A stretch of DNA of 20,723 nt from Chloromonas sp. AAM2. Lineage: Eukaryota > Chlorophyta > Chlorophyceae > Chlamydomonadales > Chlamydomonadaceae. The stretch is taken from assembly GCA_004335635.1 (NCBI GenBank), contig QAXH01000775.1, forward strand, positions 1 through 20,723, given 5' to 3'. The notes beneath the pieces were generated by a model. That model was not told the DNA's origin. It made no database searches and was given only the letters and a program-made list of their open reading frames with translations. This document shows, piece after piece, positions 11,301-20,689 of the stretch. The first letter of the stretch is position 1. The number at the start of each line of letters is the position of its first letter. The translations under genes and the position numbers were made by a program.

Positions 11301-14300
11301 AGGAAATTTACCTCTCTCTGAGCATGCGTTGCCTTGCTGTGTGGTCTTCTGAGCCAGACCTTATGACCTGCCTACCAATGCAAGTTGCCTGGGAAGTTCT
11401 GTAATGACATACTTCAGGGTAGGTCAGGGCGGCACACATCCCGTCTCTGTGTCCTGTCACGGATCCTCTCATGTCGACCAAAGACGTAGGTGCCATTGTT
11501 CAGCAACGTTGCTTGATGTAAACAGATGTGTCCAGTCATTCGTCCTCTGTGCTTGCGGCTTGTGTGCAGGTGCTTAGCCGTGTGCCCGATGCCGGCACCC
11601 TCCTGGCGCCTTCAGCGCTGCAAGCCCCGCACTTCACCACTGAAGATCTGGAACTGCTCAAACACTGTGCAAGCCTGGTGAGGGCCTCATCTGAAACATT
11701 ACCTTAGAGGGCCAACCTTCAGGGTTGGTGTTCTGCTCAACCGCATACGCACTGCTGAGCTTGGTTATTTTCTGCAACTCAGCCTGATTCACACAGCGAA
11801 TCCCACAGGTGATGCAACAACTTCAGTTGGCAAGCCCAACCCCAAACAGATGTTAAGTCTTGCATTTATTTACCTCGCTCTAGATAGCCAGTGATGCAAG
11901 TCCGGTATCTCCTGTTCCAAGAGACCGGCTCGGTGAATCGGAATCGCAACCTGCGGGGTGGTGGCAGAGCAGGCAAGGAAAGCCGTCAGGTCCCAAACTA
12001 TTGTGGCTGAGGGCGGGTCGAAGCTGTGCATGTGGCATGTGCATGTAACCTCTCCAACTGTCGGTATACTCTAGGTATTAACCCTCGTCTCTTGCATGGC
12101 TTTCCAGCGCTGCGCTCGGTGCATGTGGGCCCCCTTATGCAATCTATACATGCATATCGCGAGTGGCACTTACTATGCACACATACACACTAAATATATG
12201 TCTGTGTGCTTCAGGCGACCTCTACATGTGCCTCAGTCGTGCATCTTGGCAACACGCTGGAGCAGCACGCGGGCGGCGGCCTCACTGCGGCACCTGCGGC
12301 CAGTGCCGGTCCGGGCATGCACCTGCTGCTCAACATTGGACTCAACACTGCAGGCACTGCCGGTGAGCGGGCATAGCCAGACGAGCGGTTTGTACATGGT
12401 GGGTCAGAGTATTACCAACATGGTGGGTCAGAGTAATTTAATTCCCGAGGTCAAGATATTACATCATGGGGACCGCACGTGCACCAAAAAGAACGCTACC
12501 ACGCCATACAAGAGGCAAGGTGCTGGCCACTACATGATTCAACAGCGGTGCACAGCTTGTATGATTGAAAGCAGGAACGTCGAGCGCTTAAATCAAACTC
12601 AGGAATGTGAGTCGAGGTAATGGTCTCTGCACTTTGTGTTCCTGTCGGAGGGTGCGAGCCAATATGCATGGCAGGACGAGCAGTAAACAATTGTCTTTCC
12701 AGATGCAGCTTCAAGCCAATGTCTCGCACCCACAAGCACACAAATTGCGCTGTGCACCTTGCGGGTAATAACCGCGAGCATCTGACCTGCAGCCCCCTTG
12801 TCTCCATGCTGATCAGTTGAACTAGTCACCTGGTCACCTGCTGTTGCCACCTCACCAGGAAACCAAGAGTCTGCCCTGTGGATCCTGCACACTCTGGATT
12901 AATCAAGTCGTGTTCGCCGTTGGCAGGTGCAAGCGACATGCTGTTGGGCATTCGCAACATGTCCGATGGGGCCAAGAAACTGGGGTCACTCATCCGGGAG
13001 GCCATGCAGGTGTGGGCAAGTGAAGCGTGCATGTGTGTGTGCATGTGCGTGTGTGAGAGAGACAGGCGGTCAGGACTGCACACTGGCCATGGGTCTAGAA
13101 AGAGGCTTTTGAAACTGCGTTTATTTTGCTTGCGTAGGACATATCCTAAACCGGTTGGTTTGCCGCCTGGTCTCATGCATGTGACATTCATCTGCCATAG
13201 CACTGATTGCACGGACGACCACTCAGACCATGACCATGCAGGTGTGGGCATACAAAGCGTGTGGGCGTTCGTGTGTGTTTTTCTAGCGAATAATAAAGTC
13301 GTAAAACCAGTTTTGAGTGAAGTGTTTTTTCCATATTTTTAAGCGGGTACACTTGCAACTACAACTACAAGAGGTGACTCGCTTGGTATCCGATGCTGTG
13401 CCGATCAAACGTCAAATCTGGATGTCAAACCCCTGGTCCGAACTGCACCTGCACACTGGATATGGATCTGTGCGCTGGGCACGGCAAAAGGGGTAGGCAT
13501 TCCGAACTACATTACGCTCATGCAGGCCCTGGTCTTGGCCTCGTTTATGTGTCAAGTTAATCTGCTCACTCCCACGTAACTTGCCCTCGGTTATTGTTTT
13601 CATCTGCCAATGCCTGGCGTTTTCAGTGTGAGACCAGCCGAGTGTTCTGTGTTCGACGGACCAGCATGATCGGCACCCGGCAGCTGGGCCGTGGCAGCGC
13701 AAAGAGTGGCGGTGGGGGCGGCGGGGAACAGGGTGTGCAGCAGCGGAGACGCACGGCCAGTAGGGCGGGAGAAACCGAAGATGTAACGGTGCAGCTGGCC
13801 TTGCCCGTGGCTCCAGGCGAATACCACATGTGAGTGGGGCTGCAGTACCTTGGCTAACTGGTGTGCCTGATGAAGGGCATGGACAGTGCCTGATGAAGGG
13901 CATGGACAGTGCGTGATGAAGGGCATGGACAGTGCGTGATGAAGGGCATGGACAGTGCCTGATGAAGGGCATGGACAGTGCGTGATCAAGGGCATGGACA
14001 GTGCGTGATCAAGGGCATGGACAGTGCGTGATCTAGGCGCGGCATGGAACTGTCGACCAAGGAGCAGGCACTAAGACAAGGACATTGTTCAGTAACGCTA
14101 CAGTAACTGTTAAAACGTTCACTGCAGTACTGCTGACACTGTCTGATTGAAACTACTGAACCCAGCACCTACTGAACATCGAGCCTTCTGAAAAGCGCGT
14201 GTCTGCAGTCTGATGCATGTAAGGGTTGTGGTGGCTGCTGCAGGCAGCTTCTCTGTGCCTCATAGGGGATTGTGAACGGCATTGGAGCCTGAGTGTGCCT

Positions 14301-17300
14301 CCAGTGCGCTCAGCGTGGCATGAGCATATTGCAGGCATCCCATAATCCCCGCAGCAGGTTCACGTCACTATCCGTGCATCATGGTTCTCGCAGCAGCTGC
14401 ACGTCACTATCCGTGCATCATGGTCACGAGGTTTGCACTACGCCGTGACATGGAATGAGTTGTCCGGCCTGCCTGTGCGCCACAGGTTCCACGCCTCCCG
14501 CGGCGTGTCTGGAACAGCGTGCATCAACTGCATGCCGCAAACATTCAGGTGAAAGGCAGGGTTGACATGAAGGGTGGGGCAACATTTGTTCACGTTTTTG
14601 CGGTGATGTGAGAACGAGCAAAATGGGTTGAGTCAGGCCATGGGTGGGACAGCGTGTTGAAAGCACTTGGCTGCGTGCAATGCTTAGGCTGCCTGGAAGT
14701 GTTCGACGTGCTAGCAGGGACGATTGACAATAGGCGCACGCTTGCAGGCATGGTGGCTGCGTTTCTCTACTTCCGCGATTTCGCTGATGTGCTGCGAGTG
14801 GTTTGACATGCTGAACCCGTCTGTTGCCTTGTCCTGTCCAGCGGCGCGAGCATGCTCCTCCGCGAGGTGCGAGGCGCGAGGAAGATGAGCGAGAACCTGC
14901 GCATCAGCATGCGGATGGAGGCAGCTGTGGCATATAGGGCCAGCAGCTCAGGACAATCACCATCATTGGTAAGACGGCCTGAACGCCTTATTGGTATCAA
15001 CTTACTGGTCCACCTGGGACGCCAGTCAGACTACATCATGGCCTGTGTGCGTCTTGTACATGAAGCGATGTTGTCATGACAAGCTTTCATATATGTGATG
15101 GCAGCGTTGTAATAACTAATAGCTGATCTCCATTCAGGTGATCGCGCAAGAGAGCGCACGTGTGTCGGCATTACTCGCCGCCGCGGATGCCGCAGCGAAG
15201 GCGGCTGACGAGGCGCGGACAAGCATGTCAGGAGCACGACCAATCAGTGAGTCCACAACAAACCACTCAAGTCGCTGCAGACGACAGTAGTCAAAAGCGC
15301 TGCTGCATTGGTTATCGACGATGCAAACGACACGTCTTCGCACTCCCCTCACTTGCAGAGTTTGGCGAGAGTACAAAGCAACGCAGCAGCAAGAGGGCCT
15401 CGCATATAGGTGCGTGGGATTGCGAAAAATTCACCATCCAACAGCAGGGTAGGCCTCAACAGTCCTGCTGTGGCCTCTTTATGACCCACGTGGATGCGGA
15501 TCACTCGACATTGGAACCACACACAACTGCAATTGATGGCCAATGTATATGCTGCCATGCGCCCGATAACACCAGTACCCTGGGCCGTTTGGCAGTCTAG
15601 ACGTCTGGTTCGTCAAGCCCTCCAGGACTGACTGTAAAACCTTGCCCTATGGATTGCATATGGGCATGAAGGGGATGAAGGCCAATCCATCATCAAGTAG
15701 CACGATTGTCCAAACGAATGAACCAGCAACTGTTGAATGTAGCATGTACAAACGTTGTAAAAAGGGCCTCACGAAAGCGGGTTAATCATGAGCAAGGCCT
15801 ATCAGCCTGCTGTGTTTGCAGGCTTTGCCGCACACAATGATGGGACTCATGAAGAGGCTTCCGCCGATGCATACGATGCGGCCGTCGACGGAGGGGGCCC
15901 TTCCCCCTGGTGTGTGCTGTCTGTGCCTCTCATGACGCCAGGAACCAATGAGGTACGTGCTGCTTATTCTTTGATTGCTTATTCATTACAACAACAGTTA
16001 CCCGTCATAGCAACGCTAGAACTGGTCATTGCACCAATGCCTATTGCACGTTGCATTGGGCACGCAGGCACACTGTTGCTAATCGAAGCAGCAGTGTTAA
16101 TGTGTGACTTTTTGCACCATCAATTAGTTTCAGATGCACTGGACAATCAGAAACTCATTGGATTGCAGCGCGGACATTGATTGTTGTGACAGCAAACAGA
16201 AACCGTTTGTCACATCTGGTCATTCTAGAGCTGGTCATTTGGACGAATAACCAGAGTGAAGTGCACTGGACAAGCAGGCAGACCTCATCAATTCGTGTCG
16301 CAAACTTGCGGTGACAGGCAGCTGCTGGCACGCTTAGGTACAGGTCGTGCTGTCACGCTCAAGCATCTGTGTTGACACCAATCGAGTTAACACCGACCCA
16401 AAGAAAAGACACCCCATACAAGCCAAGTATCATTCATGGCCCTACCACGCTTGGTGCCTCTTCATGTGCCGTGGACTGCCTCAGTGCTGGTGTCTGAGCC
16501 AAATCAGGTCGTCACAAGAAGCATGTCACCTCACTGAGTGCCAACACACCACACCTCCCCACCCTGCATGGTGTACCAACACACACCCACGCGACTGACA
16601 ATAAAAAAGATGTTTGCCAGTTCTGGGACAGTTTCCAAGACCAGCACTGGAACCAGTGACGGTGGAGACAGAGTTCATGCCAGAGCACAGGGTCCGGGCC
16701 AGTCAGGGAGGCAGGGGCTCATGACACAGACACGGACACGGGTTGTCCCCTGATTCCTGCGAACACACTGGCCCCACAGGCGTTTCTTCACATTGTCCCA
16801 GAACTGGCAAACATCTTTTTTTGGACACCAACCCACGTGACTGGCACCAACCCACGCGACTGACACCAACACCAGCAGCAAAACACGTTGGTTTCACTTA
16901 CGCCAACCAGTATTGTCCCAGAACTGGCAAAAATATTTTTTATGTAGGTGTATGGCGTCCTGTCTGCGGTCAACAAGCGCCGTGGGCGCTTTACGGGCAC
17001 CGACGTCGCAACACTGCAGAAACTAGGGCGGCAGGTACGTGGCCATGGTATGGCATCTGCTTTCTATTTGGCAGGTTGTAGTGAAGGCGTCAGTGTTGTG
17101 GTAGGTGGGATTGAATTGATTGACTGGGTGCAGCCACGTGAAAGCGACCATGGTAACACGCATTTGTTGTACGGGATGTACTTGTGTAGTATGATACTCA
17201 CCCAGTACGGCCTGCCCACAGCGATACAACGACACACATGATGTCTCTACATGATGTACAGCTACGAGTGCTTTCACAAGTTCCGTGCTAGGCGGGCTTG

Positions 17301-19606
17301 GCCCATCACGGAAATATCCAAATGGGAATCTGTCACAGTTGGCCACTGTATGTGCTGTCGCAGGCAAGCGTGCTCTTCATCATCGCGAGCACAGCAGAAA
17401 TGCATCAGAGGTAAGTCAAGCTGCTGACAGAAACCTGGAGCGTGCCCCATGCCCACGTACACTCCAGCTCTTTCTCCCGCATGTGTGTGCAATCGTCGGA
17501 TCGAAATGATGGTTGATTCGATGTTGTGCTGCATGTCCTCGCCTTGAACTTCGCAGGCACGCATCCCTGGCCTTGCGGCTCACGCGCGTCGTCACGCAGA
17601 TTGCAGCCTTCTGCTCCGAGGCGCGCAGCCAGCAGCCTGATGGCACGGCATCCCAGGCAGCCAGCGAAGCAGCACTGCTGCGCAGGTCAGGCCGCAAACT
17701 AGGCTTGTGCGCCAGCGGGCCTGAAGGGCGTTCCTTGCTAATCAGAATTCCGCAGTGTCCAAGCCAATTGGTCATGGCTTGTGCTACATGCCATTTGAAC
17801 TGTGTGCCATGGTTTACACAGTTGTGTTGGAGCACATTCCCTGTCACACAGCCGCACGCTAAACTTTCCTGCCACAAGGCGTTGATGTACTCCACCTGTG
17901 TACTCTGCACCTTGTGAAGACCACCAAACAACGCAGGCGGCAATGGCATGAGTGCAACATGAAGCACTCAGAGACCGCAATGCGTATCTGTTTACATCAG
18001 GGTGTGTGCCACAGGACACCCTTTGGCGCCGTCCCCAGTTGAGTGCGCACTGCACCACCTTGCAGGCTGGGCCGTTTGCTTTCCGAGGTCCTACCTCAGC
18101 TGCTGGCGAGCGTGACCTATGCTGGGCTGGCGCTGCCCCGCCTGCTGGTGGGCCGCGCCCTGCCTGCGCTGAGCGACACACACCCACACGGACTAGGCGA
18201 CACCACCGGCAGAAGCACGCAGTATAGCACAGGGCTTACATCTATCTCTGGTGCAAGTTCCGTTGGTAAGTAAGGAGCTCGTCCCTTGAAAGTGAACAAG
18301 TCGTGCTGTGCTGATTGGGTCACTTATACAGCACACGGGATAGGCTGATGGCTGAGCTGATGAAATTCAGTTCTTCTTCTGGCTGCAAGCCTGACAGAGT
18401 GCGTCCAAGGTGTACACACATGTCGTCTCCAGCAGCTAATCTACGCTGCCTAGTTTATTTGCCAGACAGGCTGTGTCATCTGCATGCAATGCACAGTTTC
18501 AGGCGACTTGAAACCCCAGACGCAATCCTTGGGTGCTCACAACAATTACAAGGGGGGGAATGCATGTTCAATGTGCCGTCTCATGCAGGGGCCACGTCTA
18601 TGCACAGTCGTCTCTCCAAACCCCAGCAGAGCCGGTCGCTGACCTCAACCGCCAGTACACTCTCGCCGAGCCATCCGTGGGAGCTTGCCTACATTGGTCT
18701 CATGCCGCACTGCCCTAACCTGGACACGGGAGGCAGGCTGGTGTTAAGGGCAGCGGAGATGCTGCGATCAACCAAGGAGGAGCAGGTGGGTGTGCATGCG
18801 AACTGCAGGCCACTTTGCTCTTTGTGTTTGAGACGTGTACTTCTGTTGTAAAGATGCCATCTTGTGAAACCTGAAAAGCAAGGCAAGCAAGTGACTTACG
18901 TTGCCACCCTGCTCTTGCATCACTCATCCGTCTCTGTGCAAATTGCTTCTGTGCCTGTATAGGCTACACAAAGCCGGTTTGATACCGATGTCCTGTGTCT
19001 CTGATGAGCTCCATGCAGAGCTTTCCTTGCTTGTCGCCGCTGCAGCCATCACATGAAGCGACAGGCAACCTGGAGTTGGTGGATGACATCACGGGCCGTA
19101 CACGACCGCTGTCCTTACACCACGTGCTACCTCTGTCAGCAGGCCCTGGCTGTCGACCATTCGCAACCCTTGTCTGCCACCAAGGGAACGTGCACGAGCC
19201 CACCTCGCCAGCTGACGCCGCACTCATGGATTGCATCGTGCCTCACGTCGTTCGCGCTGTCCTGGCGATCTTTCCTAGTCTGGCTTCTGCCGTGGATGGC
19301 GGCGTGGAACTCATGCCACCTGCTGTAGCATCATCAGAGCTTGCGAGCCCTGCAGGCAGCATCTCCGGGACCTCATCGCAGTCTGCCAAAGTAGTGCGGG
19401 CCCCAGATCTGTCGCGGAAGAGCCGGTTCTCCAAAACCAATGAAGTCGTGCACCTTTCAAACCAGCAGAGCAATGAATCTGACGATAAGTGCCTTCCTAT
19501 GACGGTTGGCCTCACGCTCAAGAGCGTGACTGAGGTTCAAGATGCCAGTGATGAGACGAGCATCGCCGGTGGGATCCACGCAGGCTTCAGACTTGTGGAG
19601 GAGTAG
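2351..19606 (+). CDS. Large multi-exon gene: coiled-coil protein with three or four GAF domains, about 1945 aa
   Basis: Exons: 2351-2632, 2924-3052, 3385-3604, 3708-3783, 3861-4281, 4730-4816, 5196-5293, 5595-5877, 6367-6480, 6657-6812, 7056-7613, 7768-7816, 8011-8331, 8824-8963, 9258-9330, 9701-9884, 10373-10586, 10887-11048, 11570-11677, 12215-12362, 12927-13009, 13627-13829, 14486-14548, 14842-14968, 15138-15246, 15359-15409, 15822-15952, 16948-17034, 17364-17410, 17557-17685, 18066-18265, 18589-18785, 19019-19606. Every junction keeps frame, for a total of 5838 nt ending in TAG at 19604. The start ATG 2351 follows an in-frame TGA at 2345 with no acceptor between, but it is the least certain end. 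Domains: Pro/Ala-rich 1-94; coiled coil about 95-440; low-complexity 440-620; GAF1 623-978; GAF2 979-1225; GAF3 about 1280-1559; possible GAF4 1618-1833; Ser-rich tail to 1945. GAF domains bind small ligands or mediate dimerisation. No kinase, cyclase, phosphodiesterase or membrane segment is seen. I do not recognise a named orthologue. Function is unknown; a scaffold sensing a small ligand is inference. Confidence 0.8.
2641..2822 (+). repeat. 28-bp minisatellite in intron 1
   Basis: Six copies of a 28-bp unit starting GCATGTGCGCACGTCTGTGC, one with a 2-bp GC insertion, plus a 12-bp partial copy. Units differ at only a few positions. The array begins 8 nt after the intron 1 donor and is open in several frames on both strands, which is an artefact of the repeat and not coding. 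Confidence 0.95.
3053..3384 (+). other. GC-AG intron (intron 2)
   Basis: The donor is CTCCAG|gcaagg and the acceptor actctgcag|GAG, both phase 0. The donor has the strong CAG|GCAAG match typical of the minor GC-AG class of U2 introns. No GT donor nearby keeps the frame. The intron carries no repeat or RNA gene that I can see. Confidence 0.65.
4912..4933 (+). repeat. 22-bp sequence shared by introns 6 and 15 (copy 1)
   Basis: CTGGTGTGCACTCCCTCCTT plus GT, identical to 9538-9559. CCATGCAAC occurs downstream of both copies, suggesting an older, longer repeat. Confidence 0.8.
8349..8400 (+). repeat. 8-bp microsatellite (GAATGAAG)n in intron 13
   Basis: Five perfect copies and a decayed sixth, beginning 17 nt after the intron 13 donor (8332). 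Confidence 0.95.
8698..8758 (+). repeat. Long polypyrimidine (CT-rich) tract in intron 13
   Basis: Sixty bases of almost pure C/T ending in TTGTCTAG. It looks like a strong 3' splice signal, but the exon it would define (8760 on) does not keep frame; the acceptor at 8823 does. It could be a cryptic acceptor or a simple repeat. Confidence 0.8.
9538..9559 (+). repeat. 22-bp sequence shared by introns 6 and 15 (copy 2)
   Basis: Identical to 4912-4933, 4.6 kb away in another intron of the same gene. Confidence 0.8.
9668..9685 (+). repeat. (GCT)6 microsatellite near the 3' end of intron 15
   Basis: Six GCT triplets, 15 nt upstream of the exon 16 acceptor (ag at 9699-9700). Confidence 0.9.
11100..11103 (-). 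terminator. RNA polymerase III terminator of tRNA-Pro
   Basis: On the minus strand a TTTT run lies about 10 nt past the tRNA 3' end, which is the normal place for a pol III stop. A run of four T is the minimal signal. Confidence 0.6.
11113..11218 (-). tRNA. trnP-CGG: tRNA-Pro (anticodon CGG), with a 34-nt intron
   Basis: On the minus strand the 7-bp acceptor stem GGGGAAC pairs with GTTCCCC. The D arm is GGTCTAGTGGTATGAT (an A box), the anticodon stem CTCCC pairs with GGGAG, and the loop TTCGGG|T has CGG at 11186-11184. The T arm contains GGTTCGATTCC (a B box). The intron is 11182-11149, right after position 37 as in other eukaryotic nuclear tRNAs. The mature length is 72 nt with discriminator C, and CCA is not encoded. 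The TCTAGTGGTATGATTCTC block is typical of eukaryotic tRNA-Pro. The gene sits antisense inside intron 18 of the GAF gene. Confidence 0.95.
12394..12435 (+). repeat. 24-bp-period direct duplication in intron 20
   Basis: ACATGGTGGGTCAGAGTA occurs twice (12394 and 12418), beginning about 30 nt after the intron 20 donor. Confidence 0.85.
13029..13062 (+). repeat. TG/AG dinucleotide-rich run in intron 21
   Basis: An imperfect TG repeat passing into GAGAGAGA, starting 19 nt after the intron 21 donor. Confidence 0.8.
13863..14033 (+). repeat. 23-bp minisatellite in intron 22
   Basis: Seven copies of GTGCCTGATGAAGGGCATGG plus ACA (23 bp), with C/G and G/C variants at two sites, and a partial eighth. 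It begins 33 nt after the intron 22 donor. The variants fall in blocks, as expected of recent unit duplication. Confidence 0.95.
14350..14424 (+). repeat. 39-bp-period direct duplication in intron 22
   Basis: CGCAGCAG followed by CACGTCACTATCCGTGCATC and ATGGT occurs at 14350-14385 and 14389-14424, with only two differing bases in the 36-bp unit. It lies just upstream of exon 23. Confidence 0.9.
16603..16821. mobile_element. Small inverted-repeat element (MITE-like) in intron 27
   Basis: A perfect 28-bp inverted repeat (16603-16630 and 16794-16821, core TGTCCCAGAACTGGCAAA plus a T-run) bounds 219 bp with no coding capacity. A 15-bp sequence, CCCACGCGACTGACA, stands just outside the left end (16586) and again 29 nt outside the right end (16851). 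This is the build of a non-autonomous element, but I cannot show a precise target duplication. Confidence 0.55.
16826..16873 (+). repeat. 19-bp tandem repeat next to the inverted-repeat element
   Basis: CACCAACCCACG-T/C-GACTG-G/A occurs twice (16826, 16845), followed by a partial third copy. A related sequence lies on the left side of the element at about 16577-16600. Confidence 0.8.
16914..16941 (+). repeat. Dispersed repeat copy adjoining the exon 28 splice acceptor
   Basis: TGTCCCAGAACTGGCAAA followed by an A/T-rich stretch and TATGTAG, whose AG is the 3' splice site of exon 28. The repeat's T-run appears to serve as the polypyrimidine tract of that intron. Confidence 0.75.
17364..19606 (+). 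other. C-terminal region: possible degenerate GAF4 and Ser-rich tail (exons 29-33)
   Basis: Exons 29-30 encode a helix (SVLFIIASTAEMHQRHASLA) following GAF3. Exon 31 begins RLGRLLSEVLPQLLASVTYA, like a GAF first helix, with a Ser/Thr-rich insert after it. Exon 32 ends in a helix, LRAAEMLRSTKEEQ. Exon 33 has LHHVLPLSAGPGCRPFATLV followed by SPADAALMDCIVPHVVRAVL, in the order of the last GAF strands and helix, but weakly matching. The remaining 110 residues are Ser/Glu-rich and probably disordered, ending FRLVEE before TAG. The exon 32-33 join (KEEQ|SFPC) is phase-consistent, but another short exon near 18963 cannot be excluded. Confidence 0.6.
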
Positions 19607-19645
19607 AGAGATGTGGCAAGCTGGACGGTACGCGCAGTGTTGCCT

Positions 19646-19650
19646 TGTAA
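19646..19650 (+). promoter_or_regulatory. Probable poly(A) signal TGTAA
   Basis: TGTAA, the usual chlorophyte polyadenylation signal, lies 40 nt after the stop codon of the multi-GAF gene. The pentamer is short, so position rather than sequence gives it weight. Confidence 0.5.
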
Positions 19651-20010
19651 GCGACCGAGCATGGTCGTCGTTGTTGCAGATGATTCCGATCCTCATGCGT
19701 GCGTGAGACTTGCAAAAACCACTGTTGGTACGAAAAGACGGTCATCCAGAGCTTGCGCTGACAGTTGAGGGGATACACCTCTTTGCACCTGCGAATCATA
19801 GGCGTCGGTGTCGCCACATCGAGAATGCCACATCTCCAAGACGTATGCGCACTCATCATTCCCTTCTGAAGGTTTTGCACGTGCACAGAAATGCAGGGAT
19901 TACGAGAAACACGACCACGCTGCACTATGATATCCTGACACTCTTTGAAACGGTGTTGGTTCCGGCCTTAGCTACATACTCAGGTGCACTTATAGCGTGG
20001 CTACCTTGGA

Positions 20011-20102
20011 ACTATTGAAATCAAAACACTGGTTACAGTGGTGCCACTGATAATTGGCATACTGTTGAAATCAAAATACTGGTCACAGTGGTGCCACTGA
20101 TA
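20011..20102 (+). repeat. 50-bp tandem duplication in the 3' flank
   Basis: Two copies of a 50-bp unit (ACT-A/G-TTGAAATCAAAA...ACAGTGGTGCCACTGATA), the second slightly short, immediately upstream of a dispersed repeat copy at 20105. The unit includes an inverted repeat, CAGTGGTGCCACTG. Confidence 0.9.
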
Positions 20103-20104
20103 CA

Positions 20105-20689
20105 TGTCCCAGAACTGGCAAACTTTGTTTTTGCTAATCTAATCACTTGATCAGCTGGTGTTGCACAGGACTTGAGTGGCTGCCTTTTTGTTTGGTCGCG
20201 TTTCACATCTTGATAGTGTTTTTACTTTGCCACTTTTGCAGTTGGAACTGTGCACTGCCGCTTACGGTAATGCTCTAATCCCTTGGCTTGTCTGGGCCCA
20301 TGCAATCTAACCAAGGAGACTTTGCCACACAGCTTTCCGCAGCATGAGGTTCTGGTGTAAACTTGGTTGATGTTGTCTTTTCCTCTGTGTTGTCGTGTTT
20401 GACGCTATCTGTTCCTGACTGCCAATTGAGGCCCTTGTTGGTCTTCACTGCATGCTGCCTTGTAAGGTCACCATGACCAGTCAGAGCCATGCGCGTGACT
20501 GAAATGCATTAATGGGCATCTGTATCTAGGCGGCATGTGTGTGCTACCAATGAATTCAACATCTCTGATTCCTTGAACTGCTGGTGGGGTGATGGCCACA
20601 GCATGGTGGTGTAACACGGCGGCGCAAACAAGTGGCCAGCAGTCAGCAATACAACAACACCAAAAAAGAAGTTTGCCGGTTCTGGGACA
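20105..20689. repeat. Two dispersed repeat copies in opposite orientation in the 3' flank
   Basis: A forward copy at 20105-20132 and a reverse copy at 20662-20689 of the TGTCCCAGAACTGGCAAA family; the reverse copy has one mismatch in the core. The 530 bp between them shows no coding capacity. Confidence 0.65.

Larger units (their letters stand above)
9258..11677 (+). other. GAF domain 2 (exons 15-19)
   Basis: Exon 15 gives the first helix, ALLYELACLTARTANATAAVI. A codon split across intron 15 completes the classic strand pair AAVIYLVDRGRGEMAGHM. Exons 16-17 hold a disordered Ser/Ala insert of about 100 residues. Exon 18 reads VASGSGPMVLNDLA...FPPGCG..SAMALVPI...NNVMGVLQ, the best GAF signature in the window. 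Exon 19 ends in HFTTEDLELLKHCASL, the family's F-x3-D plus final helix. The N-K of NKFDE is replaced by S-R. The introns between these exons contain no in-phase exon that improves the domain. Confidence 0.82.
15953..16947 (+). other. Intron 27, the longest intron (995 nt)
   Basis: Donor GAG|gtacgt, acceptor tatgtag|GTG. Besides the inverted-repeat element it contains a diverged internal duplication: a segment with TAGAACTGGTCATT and GCACTGGACAA near 16018-16145 is echoed at about 16226-16273. It contains no in-phase exon and no RNA gene that I can see. Confidence 0.6.
12927..17034 (+). other. GAF domain 3 (exons 21-28) with a near-complete NKFDE motif
   Basis: Exon 21 (GAKKLGSLIREAMQ) joins exon 22 (CETSRVFCVRR) in phase 0 as first helix and strand. 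Exons 22-23 give EYHMFHASRGVSGTACI, with a codon split across intron 22. Exons 24-26 add a charged, Ala-rich helical insert of about 95 residues (ARVSALLAAADAAAKAADEA). Exon 27 gives PWCVLSVPLMTPGTNE, and exon 28 gives VYGVLSAVNKRRGRFTGTDV followed by the last helix. N, K, F and D (about residues 1539, 1540, 1545, 1549) match N-K-Xn-F-X3-D-E of cyclic-nucleotide-binding GAF domains; the final E is V. Cyclic nucleotide binding is possible but unproven. Confidence 0.82.

Noticed and set aside
13863..14033. C-box-like TGATGA in each 23-bp unit, suggesting an array of box C/D snoRNAs
   Set aside because: The units are only 23 bp, with no properly spaced D box or terminal stem. The match comes from the repeat sequence.
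14686..14841. Candidate exon starts after cttag (14688) and cttgcag (14748) in intron 23
   Set aside because: In the phase left by exon 23 both readings meet stops within 13 codons, while the acceptor at 14841 continues openly into exon 24.
19587..20018. About 100-codon open frames on both strands after the GAF gene
   Set aside because: They overlap each other, lack any family motif or coding-like composition, and lie over the 3' UTR.
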